A DNA stretch of 64,000 nt, from the NCBI RefSeq assembly GCF_001668575.1, contig NZ_LZMD01000046.1:124001-188000 (forward strand). Reading direction: 5' to 3'. The first letter of the stretch is position 1. Each line of letters starts with the position of its first letter. Shown here piece after piece: positions 19,131-29,737 of the stretch. This DNA comes from Mycobacterium sp. 1164985.4. Its GTDB lineage: Bacteria > Actinomycetota > Actinomycetes > Mycobacteriales > Mycobacteriaceae. A program made the translations under genes and the position numbers. Under the pieces are notes generated by a model, which saw only the letters and a list, made by a program, of their open reading frames with translations, had not been told where the DNA came from and did not search any database.

Positions 19131-19967
19131 GTGGAGTTGTCCTTGACGGGTCGCACGGTTTTGGTCACAGGCGGCGGCAGTGGCATCGGCAAGGGTGTGG
19201 CGGCCGCGGTGGTCGCCGCGGGCGGTAACGCGATGCTCGTCGGCCGCAACGCCGACAAGTTGTCCGCAGCGGCCGACGAGATCAAGGCGCAGGGAGGCCC
19301 CGGCTCGGTGCTCTACGAGCCGGCCGATGTGACGAACGAGGACGAGGTGGTCCGCGTCGTGGAGGCCACGACGGCATGGACCGGTCGGCTCTACGGCGTC
19401 GTGCACTGTGCGGGCGGGAGCGAGACGATCGGACCGATCACGCAGATCGACTCCGAGCTGTGGCGGCGCACCGTCGATCTCAACATCAACGGCACCATGT
19501 ACGTGCTCAAGCATTCGGCGCGCGAGATGGTGCGCGGCGGCGGCGGATCCTTCATCGGCATCTCGTCGATCGCAGCGAGCAACACCCACCGCTGGTTCGG
19601 CGCGTACGGCGTGTCCAAGGCGGGCATCGACCATCTGATGCAGCTCGCCGCCGACGAGCTCGGCCCCTCCTGGGTCCGGGTGAACTGCATCCGGCCCGGC
19701 CTGATCCGCACCGAACTCGTCGCCCCGGTACTCGAATCTCCGGAGTTGAGCGGCGACTACGCGGCGTGCACGCCGTTGCCGCGGGCGGGTGAGGTCGAGG
19801 ACATCGCCAACGCCTCGCTCTTCCTGCTCAGCGACGCGGCGAGTTTCATCACCGGCCAGGTCATCAACGTCGACGGCGGCCAGCTGGTGCGTCGCGGCCC
19901 GGACTACTCGTCGATGCTCGAGCCGCTGTTCGGCGCCGAGGGTCTGCGGGGGGTTGTCGCCAACTAA
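19131..19967 (+). CDS. short-chain dehydrogenase/reductase, probably sterol-regulated
   Basis: A 278-residue classical SDR starting at GTG 19131 (GAAGGGG ribosome site before it). Cofactor motif TGGGSGIGKG (about residues 14-23), a Ser near ISSIAAS and the catalytic pair in YGVSKAG; the C-terminal strand motif is INVDGGQLV. The KstR-type box just upstream suggests a role in sterol ring or side-chain degradation, as for several SDR genes of the KstR regulon. Cofactor and substrate are not determined from sequence. Confidence 0.85.
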   Translation: MELSLTGRTVLVTGGGSGIGKGVAAAVVAAGGNAMLVGRNADKLSAAADEIKAQGGPGSVLYEPADVTNEDEVVRVVEATTAWTGRLYGVVHCAGGSETIGPITQIDSELWRRTVDLNINGTMYVLKHSAREMVRGGGGSFIGISSIAASNTHRWFGAYGVSKAGIDHLMQLAADELGPSWVRVNCIRPGLIRTELVAPVLESPELSGDYAACTPLPRAGEVEDIANASLFLLSDAASFITGQVINVDGGQLVRRGPDYSSMLEPLFGAEGLRGVVAN

Positions 19968-20005
19968 GCACCCGCGCTCTGTAGGGCGCGCGGTAACGTC
20001 GGCCC

Positions 20006-21529
20006 GTGGTCACCTTGGACCGGCTGGTCAACGTGCTCGGCAGTTACGGCGTGCGCCTGCGCTTCTGCCCGGTGCCCCGCTCCACGGAGTTGGGCAGCGT
20101 GGTGATGCACGAGGTCATCGACGGCCGCACGGTCACCGGCGACGTCTTGCTGGCGATCGGCGCGCGAACGGTCAACGAGGCGCTGCGGTGGGCGGTTTCG
20201 GCGCGCGCCGTGGTCGTACTTCTTCGCGACGGCGACCATGACACCACGTTCGCGGGGATGGTCGAAGGCGTCGCGGTGATGGTCGTCGATCCGGCGGTGC
20301 CGTGGAGTGAACTCGCCGCGATCGTCTACGGGTTGGTGCTGGAGGGCCGCGAAACCGAATCCGGCCGGGGCCCAACGGATTTGTTCGCGCTCGCCGACAG
20401 TCTGGCCGAATCGGTGGGTGGTGCGGTGACCATCGAGGACCCGTTGTCGCGCGTGTTGGCGTATTCGACGATGCAGGAGAACGCCGACCGGGCCCGCGTT
20501 GCGACGATCATGAACCGGCAGGCGCCGGAATGGTTGCGCGAGTTCTTCGATTCCCGAGGCGTGTCCACGCATCTCGCATCGTCCGACGAGCCGATGTTCG
20601 TCGAGGCGGACGGCGACCACGGCGTGTCCGGCCGCATGGTCGTCGCCGTGCGCTCCGGCCGCGAACTGATGGGGTCGGTGTGGGTTTCGACCCCGAAGCC
20701 GTTGGTGGAGCCCGTACGCACGGCGCTGGCCGACGGCGCGAGGACCGTGGCGCTGCATTTGTTGCGGTCGCGTGCCAGTGCCGATCTCGAGCGTCAGGTC
20801 GAATCCGACCTGGTGCTGCGGCTACTCGACGGCAGCGCGGACGCCGCGGCGTCGGCGAGCAGGCTGGGGTTGTCGCAAGGTCCGGTGCGGGTCATCGCCG
20901 TGCAGGCGTCGATCGGCGCCGAACGTGACGCGGCGCTGTTGTTGGCCTTCGAGCGGGCGACCGCCGGCTTCGGCTGGTCGCGACCGGGCCGAAGCGCGCT
21001 GGCGGGCAACACGGTCTACACCCTGCTTCCCGGCGAGCAGGTTGCCGCCGCCCGCAAGTGGGTCGCCGGTTTACGGGCGGCCCTGCCCGACCGGGTCACA
21101 GTGGTGGCCGGTATCAGCAAGCCGGCCGTCGCCGTCGATCTGCCCGCGGCGCGGCAGGAGGCCGACGAGTGTCTGGCGCTGCACGAGGTCGGCCCGCTGG
21201 ATGCCGTCCCGCCCGCCTACGACGAGTCGTGGCACGAGATCCTGCTGCAGCGCCTGCGCACCGCCGCCCGCTCGGGACGCACCCCGGACCGCGGGCCCGT
21301 CGCCGAATTGCGACGTCACGACCAGAGCCATGACACGGAGTACGTCTCGACGTTGAGGGCCTACCTGGAGGCGCTGGGTGATCCCGCCGGGGCGGGACAC
21401 CGCCTGGGCGTACACGAGAACACCGTGCGGTACCGCCTACGCAAGATGGGCGAGATCACCGAGCTGCCGCTGGACGACGCCCGCAAGCGCCTGGCCATGA
21501 TGATCGAACTTGCCGCGACCGACGCCTAG
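20006..21529 (+). CDS. PucR/CdaR-family transcriptional regulator
   Basis: A 507-residue regulator: an N-terminal PucR-type sensory domain (about residues 1-125), a middle GAF/GGDEF-like region and a C-terminal helix-turn-helix of the PucR type (about 440-500: HRLGVHENTVRYRLRKMGEI). The start is GTG 20006. Family members control purine, amino-acid or amine catabolism and often sit next to their targets; the DadA-like oxidase gene follows after 155 bases. The effector is unknown. Confidence 0.85.
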   Translation: MVTLDRLVNVLGSYGVRLRFCPVPRSTELGSVVMHEVIDGRTVTGDVLLAIGARTVNEALRWAVSARAVVVLLRDGDHDTTFAGMVEGVAVMVVDPAVPWSELAAIVYGLVLEGRETESGRGPTDLFALADSLAESVGGAVTIEDPLSRVLAYSTMQENADRARVATIMNRQAPEWLREFFDSRGVSTHLASSDEPMFVEADGDHGVSGRMVVAVRSGRELMGSVWVSTPKPLVEPVRTALADGARTVALHLLRSRASADLERQVESDLVLRLLDGSADAAASASRLGLSQGPVRVIAVQASIGAERDAALLLAFERATAGFGWSRPGRSALAGNTVYTLLPGEQVAAARKWVAGLRAALPDRVTVVAGISKPAVAVDLPAARQEADECLALHEVGPLDAVPPAYDESWHEILLQRLRTAARSGRTPDRGPVAELRRHDQSHDTEYVSTLRAYLEALGDPAGAGHRLGVHENTVRYRLRKMGEITELPLDDARKRLAMMIELAATDA

Positions 21530-21553
21530 GCCGCTCCATCGGCGTTCGGGCCT

Positions 21554-21570
21554 TTGTCGGATCGCGACAA
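21554..21570. promoter_or_regulatory. inverted repeat upstream of the DadA-like gene (possible operator)
   Basis: TTGTCG and CGACAA face each other across five bases. Related half-sites (TTGTCC near 21587, GGACAA near 21633) occur in the same 155-base gap between the PucR-type gene and the oxidase gene. This could be the binding site of the neighbouring regulator, but short repeats are common in GC-rich DNA. Confidence 0.35.
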
Positions 21571-21684
21571 CGGCGCAGCGAGGGATTGTCCCGCCGCGGC
21601 AACCCGGATCGAGCTCACTCCTCCCACCATGGGGACAACGAACTTTTCGAGGAATTTCCGAACTCAGCGATGGAGGTATTCCCC

Positions 21685-22950
21685 ATGGTCGGCGGCGAGC
21701 GGATTGACGGTGGGCCGCGGTCTGCGATCGTGGTCGGCGCCGGCATCGTCGGCCTGTCAACGGCGTGGTTCCTGCAGGAGCGCGGTGTCGACGTCACCGT
21801 CGTCGACCGAAGTGGCGTGGCCTCCGGGGCGTCCTGGGGCAACGCCGGCTGGGTGTCGCCGGCACTGACGATTCCGCTGAACTCGCCGAAGACGCTGCGC
21901 TATGGCCTGCGCTCGTTGCGCGACCAGAACGCTCCCCTGCACATCCCGTGGAGCGTCGACGGCGCGCTGTGGCTGTTTCTGGCCCAGTTCGCCGCCAACT
22001 GCCGCGCGACGGCGTGGAATCGCGCGGTGGAGGCCAATGTGCCGCTGAACCAGGAGTGCATCGAGGCCTTCGACGTCCTCATCGCGAACGGCGTCGACGC
22101 CCCGGTAACGGACGCCCCGATCACCGCGCTGTTCCTCAGCACCGAAGACGCCGAGCAGATGATGCGCGAACTGCGTGTCCTCGAGCGGGCCGGTCAGGAT
22201 CTGTTCGTGACGGGGCTGTCCGGAGAGGCGCTGCGGGAACAGGTGCCGCTGGCGTCGCATGCGGTCACCGCCGGCATCAACATCAACAACCAGCGCTTCG
22301 TCGACCCGGGTCGTTTCGTGCAGGCACTGGGCCGCGCGGTCGAGGAGCGCGGGGCGACGATCCTGACGCTCGATGTCCGCGGCGTGTTCAGCACCGGCAA
22401 CGGCGTGGTGGTCCAGCCTCACAGCGGCAAGCATCTGAGCGCGGACACCGCCGTGATTGCCACCGGCGCATGGATGTCGCGGCTGACCGGCCACCGATTG
22501 CGCGTCCCGGTGGAGTCGGGCCGCGGGTACTCCTTCACCGTTCCCGTGGACCGCCCCATCCCCGGGCCTATCTACCTGCCGGACATCCGCGTCGCGTGCA
22601 CGCCCTACCGCGGCGCATTGCGCGTGGCGGGCACGATGGAATTCCGCGACCCCCACGAACCCGTGATCCCCGAACGGGTGGGCGCGATCGTCGCGTCGGC
22701 GAGCAAGCTTCTCGACGGCGTCCGGTGGGCCGAGCGCAGCGACATCTGGGTCGGCCCCCGGCCGATGACTCCCGACGGCCGCCCCCTCATCGGCGAGATG
22801 TCGCGAAACGTCTACGTCGCCGGCGGCCACGGCATGTGGGGCCTGGCGCACGGACCGGTGACGGGCCGGCTACTCGCCGAACAGATCAGCACGGGCAAGC
22901 AGCCCGAGGCGTTGCGGCCGTTCGATCCGCTTCGCCGTGCGATCGCCTAG
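21685..22950 (+). CDS. DadA-like FAD-dependent amino-acid oxidase/dehydrogenase
   Basis: A 421-residue DAO-family flavoprotein. The N-terminal dinucleotide fold is AIVVGAGIVGLSTAWFLQERG; the family motif GASWGNAGWVSP follows, and the C-terminal FAD contact is GPRPMTPDGRPLIGE with GGHGMWGLAHGP. Start at ATG 21685, preceded by a GGAGG site; longer starts at 21670 and 21586 are possible. DadA enzymes oxidise D-amino acids to 2-oxo acids and pass electrons to the membrane chain. The adjacent PucR-type regulator supports amino-acid or amine catabolism. Confidence 0.85.
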   Translation: MVGGERIDGGPRSAIVVGAGIVGLSTAWFLQERGVDVTVVDRSGVASGASWGNAGWVSPALTIPLNSPKTLRYGLRSLRDQNAPLHIPWSVDGALWLFLAQFAANCRATAWNRAVEANVPLNQECIEAFDVLIANGVDAPVTDAPITALFLSTEDAEQMMRELRVLERAGQDLFVTGLSGEALREQVPLASHAVTAGININNQRFVDPGRFVQALGRAVEERGATILTLDVRGVFSTGNGVVVQPHSGKHLSADTAVIATGAWMSRLTGHRLRVPVESGRGYSFTVPVDRPIPGPIYLPDIRVACTPYRGALRVAGTMEFRDPHEPVIPERVGAIVASASKLLDGVRWAERSDIWVGPRPMTPDGRPLIGEMSRNVYVAGGHGMWGLAHGPVTGRLLAEQISTGKQPEALRPFDPLRRAIA

Positions 22951-22999
22951 CCCCAGACCGACGGCGTCTCACTCCTGCCCTTCGCGGGGCACTGCGAGT

Positions 23000-23043
23000 C
23001 GTCAGGGGCGGCGCTACCCACAGCCCACGGCCCGCCCCTGACG
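23000..23043. terminator. strong hairpin between the dadA-like and gre-like genes
   Basis: Two 12-base arms, CGTCAGGGGCGG at 23000-23011 and its exact complement at 23032-23043, enclose a 20-base loop. There is no T-run. It may end the dadA-like transcript or form a 5' leader structure 25 bases before the ATG of the first gre-like copy. Confidence 0.5.
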
Positions 23044-23068
23044 GCAACCCTTTCGAGAAAGGACGAAC

Positions 23069-23327
23069 ATGACCAGCGCCGACCGCATCTGGATGACGCG
23101 ACGTGCCTATATCCGACTGCAGGCCGAGCTGGCGGCCCTCCAGGCCCGACCCCGGTTGGAGGTACCCGACGACGCGGTGGCCGAGCCGGGCATGGTCGTG
23201 ACAGTCCGCTACGACGACATCGGTGAGACACACGGCCCCCACCGGCAAGGAGCTGCGAGTGACGCTCCTGGCGGCCAAACCCTACGGGGCCGCCATCGAT
23301 TCGGCGGCCGGCCGACTCCCAGCCTGA
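23069..23327 (+). pseudogene. decayed first copy of a Gre-factor-like gene
   Basis: The N-terminus (MTSADRIWMTRRAYIRLQAELAALQ) and the segment AEPGMVVTVRYDD match the intact gene that follows. About 35 residues of the coiled-coil are missing, about 45 residues of the C-terminal domain are missing after RYDDIGE, and the reading frame then shifts: the terminal segment GKELRVTLLAAKPYG is found one frame over, ending with TGA at 23325-23327. The open frame itself runs on to 23350. The ribosome site and start (GGACGAAC-ATG) are duplicated as well. This looks like a tandem duplicate in decay. Confidence 0.75.
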
Positions 23328-23346
23328 CCACACGGAAGGACCGAAC

Positions 23347-25681
<2,335 letters not shown>

Positions 25682-25808
25682 CGACCCAGCCCATCTGAAT
25701 CAAATCGCCTATGCGCGAGCTTTGTTGCGCGCGAACAACGCCTGACTCGACGGTTGTCGGCGCGAGGCAATGCTTTGCCCCTTGTCTGCCCGCAGCATGG
25801 AAGGTGTT

Positions 25809-25838
25809 GCCCGGACCCCCGACGAAGTGGGTCCGGGC
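25809..25838. terminator. perfect 10-bp hairpin downstream of ctaD
   Basis: GCCCGGACCC at 25809-25818 pairs exactly with GGGTCCGGGC at 25829-25838 across a 10-base loop. It stands 127 bases after ctaD and 35 bases before a small possible gene. It lacks a T-run, as is common for mycobacterial terminators; a leader element for the small gene is the alternative. Confidence 0.55.
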
Positions 25839-25873
25839 TCCATAGCGACGAGACCGAGTGAGGGCAAACAGAC

Positions 25874-26062
25874 ATGACCGCGTCGATCGAAAAAATCGGC
25901 GGCACGGCGGTGTTCACGCGATCACCGCAACGACCACCGACACGGCGTGAGACGCCGGGCAGTTCACCGAAACATGGCCTGTGGCGTGACGACGACCAGT
26001 GGCTTACCCAGGTGGCCATCCCACGTTGGGAGGCCGAGGGTGGAGCGCTTCCCAAAACCTAG
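25874..26062 (+). CDS. possible 62-residue protein
   Basis: A small open frame, MTASIEKIGGTAVFTRSPQR..., with a tryptophan-containing C-terminal half (WRDDDQWLTQVAIPRWEAEGG) and no signal or membrane segment. A weak purine-rich site (GAGTGAGGGC) precedes the ATG. It fills the otherwise empty 443-base stretch between ctaD and the next membrane protein. No family recognised; it may not be translated. Confidence 0.4.
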   Translation: MTASIEKIGGTAVFTRSPQRPPTRRETPGSSPKHGLWRDDDQWLTQVAIPRWEAEGGALPKT

Positions 26063-26124
26063 CGGCGGCTGAGCGCGGTGAGTGCGCCGCGGCCCACCCA
26101 CCGAGACCGACAGGAGTGAAAGAC

Positions 26125-26910
26125 ATGAACAGGCAACCCCGACATTGGACGAGTTGGGCGTCCCTGCTGATAGGCATCGCCGCCGTCATCGCCGCCGTCA
26201 CCGCCACCTCGACCCCGGCCGGACGCGGGCTCACACTCGCATTCGGCGCCTTCGTCGTGTTCTTCGCCGCGCTCTCGCTTCTCGCGCGGGTCCGCACGCC
26301 CGGCAGCTGGGGCCTTGTCGCGATCGGGCTGGGTATGGCCATGTTGCCGTTCCTCGGGGCGGCTTTCTTCCCGGACCCCGGCGCGACGTGGACCGGTCTG
26401 GTGGCCGGCCCGCTGGTGATGACGCTCGGCGCGATCGGATGGGTGACCGGGCGGCCGCCCACGGTCACGGGCATCAGCCACTGGGGTCACCGCGACTCGA
26501 AACGCGATGCGACGGCGGCCCTGATCACCGGTGCCGCGTTGGTGATCGGCCTGGGCACCGTGCTGCTCGGTTCCCTCGTGGTCCGGTCGTCGGCGGCCGC
26601 GGTGGCGAGCACGGTCGGGTTGGGGGTCTTCTTGATCATCGTTGCACTGTGGTCGTGGACCGCGATCGACCCGACCCGCGACTACTTCATGCTGGCCGCT
26701 GTCGGTTTCGCGTTGTTCCTCGCACCGACCGCCGCGGGGTTCTGGAGCGATCCCGCCGCATGGGCGGCCTGGATTCCCGGCGCGGCCGCCACTGCGCTGG
26801 GCGTGACGGGCTACCTGATCGGGGATCACCGCGACCTCACCAGCAAGCTGCGCGAGAGCGCCGCCGAGCGATACCACAGGGCGTTCCGCGCGCAGCGATC
26901 GGGCGCGTGA
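26125..26910 (+). CDS. polytopic membrane protein with internal duplication (SPW-repeat-like)
   Basis: A 261-residue membrane protein with about eight hydrophobic segments. Start ATG at 26125 behind ACAGGAGTG. The two halves resemble each other: FFPDPGATWTGLVAGPLVMT in the first and FWSDPAAWAAWIPGAAATA in the second, each followed by a G-rich helix and a short polar loop. This looks like the SPW-repeat type of membrane protein (inference from the WSDP/AAW pattern). The C-terminal tail (LRESAAERYHRAFRAQRSGA) is cytoplasmic and basic. Function unknown. Confidence 0.75.
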   Translation: MNRQPRHWTSWASLLIGIAAVIAAVTATSTPAGRGLTLAFGAFVVFFAALSLLARVRTPGSWGLVAIGLGMAMLPFLGAAFFPDPGATWTGLVAGPLVMTLGAIGWVTGRPPTVTGISHWGHRDSKRDATAALITGAALVIGLGTVLLGSLVVRSSAAAVASTVGLGVFLIIVALWSWTAIDPTRDYFMLAAVGFALFLAPTAAGFWSDPAAWAAWIPGAAATALGVTGYLIGDHRDLTSKLRESAAERYHRAFRAQRSGA

Positions 26911-26914
26911 CGCC

Positions 26915-27284
26915 TCAGTCCGGTCCGTCCGGCACCCGCGGGGCGTGGAGGTCGAAGCGGACGCCGACCAGGCGGATGGTGAAGCAGACCAGCGCCCCGA
27001 ACACCGCGGCCAGTGTGCCGCGGTAGCCGTAGGCGTCGGCGGCACCCACACAGGCTCCGCCGATCAGTGCGGGTATCGCGTTCAGCTCCTGCGTAGCACC
27101 GTCGGGATTCGGCCGATCAACACTCGCGGATCGTGCCGCCGCCCAATCCGGTGAACATGCCGAGCGTGATGACCCCGAAGATGTCGAGGCGTTCGGCGCG
27201 CACCGCCGTCAGCGCCCCGTTGAGCGCGAACGCGAAAGTGCCGAGCAGGTCGAGCACCAACCACAGCGGCGACGGACCCAGCAT
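26915..27284 (-). pseudogene. broken TRIC/UPF0126-family membrane protein gene
   Basis: Reading leftward from an ATG at 27284, the first helix and motif are clear (LLGTFAFALNGALTAVRAERLDIFGVITLG, then MFTGLGGGTIRE), but a TGA follows at once. One frame over, the expected continuation VLIGRIPTVLRRS appears, then stops. After a loss of the middle, the C-terminal part resumes in the first frame (LNAIPALIGGACVGAADAYGYRG to HAPRVPDGPD). So one base was lost after the IRE codons and several helices are deleted. The full-length family makes small cation-channel-like proteins of about 200 residues. Confidence 0.8.
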
Positions 27285-27312
27285 GACCGCAGGTATACCC
27301 GGCCGCCGGTGG

Positions 27313-28299
27313 TTACGGGACCGACTGCTGCGGTTCGAACGATGCGACGATCGCGTCGATCGGGGAGCGCCAGGTGATGCCGAGGTCCCCGGTGGTCGCG
27401 GAGTCGTCGGTCGGCGTCGCCGCGGTCAGCAGCAGCGCGGCCTCGTACGTCAGGCCGTCACCCAGGTCGACGACGCCGGACAACGCCTCCCCGACGATGC
27501 TGATACCGCGAAACATGCCCTGGCTGACGGGAATCCGCCGGAACCGGCGGTTCGCACCCCGCTCGAGCGCCGAAATCATCTCCTCGAACGTGAGCAATTC
27601 GCCGCCGCACACGTAGCGGCGCGGCCCGCGGCCGGGGGTGAACAGCGCCGCGTGGACGTCGGCGACGTCGCGGACGTCGATCATCTGCATGCCGCCGCGC
27701 AATCGAGGCGCGACGCCCCATCGCACCATCGGCGCCCATCCGCGCTCGGTGACGCCCGCCGCGGTGTGGAACGCCGGACCCACCACGCTGGACGGGTAGG
27801 TGATGACCACCGGCGCGCCCTCGTCCTGCAATCGCCGCGCCACCCGGTCGGCGTAGGCCTTGGTCTGCGCGTACGGACTGCGCCCTGGCGCGGTCGGCGT
27901 GTCGGGACCGATCACCCCGTTCGGCGGCGGGAACAGCGCGCTGTAGCTGCTGACCAGCACGACCGGATCCAGCCCGCCGGACGCCGCTCGGGTCAGCACC
28001 GCCTCGGTGGCGTTGGCGTTCACCTCCCACATCAGCTTGCTGCGCCGCTTGTCCGTGCCGACCACGCCGGCGCCGTGCAGCACCGCATCGCAGCCGTCAA
28101 GCAGCGCGTCCACCGTGGCGGTCTGGCGGATGTCGCCGCTCATCGTTTCGACCTCGCCGATCTCGGCGAGGCGGGCGAGAACCGGGGCGCCCTCGGCGTC
28201 CGGCGCAACAAGTAAACGCACGCGGTGGCCGGCTTCGAGCAGGGCGCGCACGCAGTGGGCGCCGACGTAACCGGTGCCTCCGGTGACCGCGATCAGCAT
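27313..28299 (-). CDS. NAD-dependent epimerase/dehydratase-family protein
   Basis: A 328-residue extended-SDR protein: GGTGYVGAHC at residues 7-16 binds NAD(P), and the catalytic pair is in YAQTK (about residues 145-149) with Ser in VLVSSYSA. Closest in style to dihydroflavonol reductase or 3-beta-HSD-like members. It is downstream of the molybdenum-hydroxylase cluster and the beta-hydroxyacid dehydrogenase-like gene on the same strand, with a 40-base gap. Substrate unknown. Confidence 0.82.
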   Translation of the reverse strand: MLIAVTGGTGYVGAHCVRALLEAGHRVRLLVAPDAEGAPVLARLAEIGEVETMSGDIRQTATVDALLDGCDAVLHGAGVVGTDKRRSKLMWEVNANATEAVLTRAASGGLDPVVLVSSYSALFPPPNGVIGPDTPTAPGRSPYAQTKAYADRVARRLQDEGAPVVITYPSSVVGPAFHTAAGVTERGWAPMVRWGVAPRLRGGMQMIDVRDVADVHAALFTPGRGPRRYVCGGELLTFEEMISALERGANRRFRRIPVSQGMFRGISIVGEALSGVVDLGDGLTYEAALLLTAATPTDDSATTGDLGITWRSPIDAIVASFEPQQSVP

Positions 28300-28339
28300 G
28301 GTGCTCCTCGGATTTCGAAGAAGCGCCGATCGTATCGTC

Positions 28340-29227
28340 TCAGCGGGTGGGCTCGGCGCCGGACTCCCAATCCGCGACGGTGCTCAGCGCCGACCAGTCG
28401 AGCTCACCGCCGCCCCTGGCGATCAAGGTCAGGAACTTGTCGCGCACCAAACTGGCGATCGGCAACGGAACGCGCAGCTCTTCGCCCGCGGCCAGCGCCA
28501 GCCGGACATCTTTGAGCCCGAGTGTGGCGGCGAAGCCGGCGGGTTCGAACTCGCCTCGCGCCATCAGCCCGCCGTAGGTCCGGTACACCGGTGCGTCGAA
28601 CAGCGTCGACGTCAGGATCTCCAGATAGTCGGGTTTGGTCACCGCACCCTTGACGACCAGGGCCATGGCTTCGCTGAGCGCCTCGATGACCGATGCGATC
28701 AGGAAGTTGCCGCTGAGTTTGATCAGGGTCGCGGCCCTCGGGGTCTCGGACACGACGAACGTACGCTGACCGATCGCGTCGAACACCGGTCCGGCGTCCG
28801 TCACGGCCGCCGCGTCGCCCGCTGCGATCACGAACAACTTCGCCGCGGCCGCCGCCTCCGGCCGGCCGAAAACAGGTGCCGATACGAAACGCTGGCCGGC
28901 GGCGGCGTGCACGTCGGCCAGCCGGTCGGTGAGTGCGGCGCTGATCGTGCTGCACGAGATGTGCACGGCGCCGGGAGACAGCGCGGACACGATGCCGTCG
29001 TCGGACAACGAAACCGCCTCGACCGCACCGTCGTCGGCCAGCATCGTGACCACGCACTCGCCGCGGCACGCGTCGGCGATAGAGGCCGCGGCCGTGGCGC
29101 CACGTTCAGCGAGTGTCGAGACCTTTTCCGCGGAGCGGTTGTAGGCCGTCACCCGGTGCCCCGCCCCGAGGAGATTGACCGCCATCGGAGCGCCCATGTT
29201 GCCCAGACCGATGAACCCGATATCCAT
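28340..29227 (-). CDS. beta-hydroxyacid dehydrogenase-family NAD(P) oxidoreductase
   Basis: A 295-residue 6-phosphogluconate/3-hydroxyisobutyrate dehydrogenase-type protein: Rossmann motif GFIGLGNMGAPMA at the N-terminus, and the catalytic lysine region reads IKLSGNFL. The substrate loop (SAPVFGRPEAAAA) differs from the DSPVSGG signature found in the homologue at 43245, so the substrate probably differs. An in-frame GTG nine bases upstream is an alternative start. It lies 39 bases after the 2Fe-2S subunit gene of the hydroxylase cluster. Confidence 0.82.
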   Translation of the reverse strand: MDIGFIGLGNMGAPMAVNLLGAGHRVTAYNRSAEKVSTLAERGATAAASIADACRGECVVTMLADDGAVEAVSLSDDGIVSALSPGAVHISCSTISAALTDRLADVHAAAGQRFVSAPVFGRPEAAAAAKLFVIAAGDAAAVTDAGPVFDAIGQRTFVVSETPRAATLIKLSGNFLIASVIEALSEAMALVVKGAVTKPDYLEILTSTLFDAPVYRTYGGLMARGEFEPAGFAATLGLKDVRLALAAGEELRVPLPIASLVRDKFLTLIARGGGELDWSALSTVADWESGAEPTR

Positions 29228-29266
29228 GGCGTCCACGATGCCGGGTCGCGGCCGTCGCGGCAGGAC

Positions 29267-29737
29267 TTAGGTCATCTCGGCCGCGCGATGCACGGCGTTG
29301 ACGATCCCCTGATAGCCGGTGCACCGGCAGAAGTTGCCCGACAAACCCTCACGGATCTCTTCGTCGGTCGGATTGGGGTTGTCGCGAAGCAATGCGGTTA
29401 TCGAGGTGACGAACCCCGGCGTGCAGAAACCGCACTGCAGGCCATGGCATTCGCGCAGCGCGGCCTGCACGGGCGACAGTTCGCCGTCCGCGCCGCCGAT
29501 GCCCTCTACGGTGGTGACCTCCATACCCTCGGCCTGAACGGCGAAGAGCAGGCACGCGCGCACCGCGTCGCCGTTGAGCAGCACGGTGCATGCACCGCAG
29601 GCGCCGTGCTCACAACCGAGGTGCGTCCCCGTCAGGCCACACTTCTCCCGCAGGAAGTCCGCGAGCGTGATTCGCGGTTCCACGGTCGCTGAGAATGTGC
29701 GCCCGTTGACCGTCATCTCGACCGGCAGTTCATGCAT
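29267..29737 (-). CDS. molybdenum hydroxylase small [2Fe-2S] subunit (CoxS-like)
   Basis: A 156-residue iron-sulfur subunit with two [2Fe-2S] sites: the plant-ferredoxin type (GCEHGACGACTV) and the alpha-helical type (CGFCTPGF and CRCTGY). It passes electrons from the molybdenum centre of the large subunit to the FAD subunit. Its start overlaps the end of the FAD-subunit gene by 8 bases. The subunit composition S-M-L is that of xanthine-oxidase-family enzymes including CO dehydrogenase. Confidence 0.92.
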   Translation of the reverse strand: MHELPVEMTVNGRTFSATVEPRITLADFLREKCGLTGTHLGCEHGACGACTVLLNGDAVRACLLFAVQAEGMEVTTVEGIGGADGELSPVQAALRECHGLQCGFCTPGFVTSITALLRDNPNPTDEEIREGLSGNFCRCTGYQGIVNAVHRAAEMT

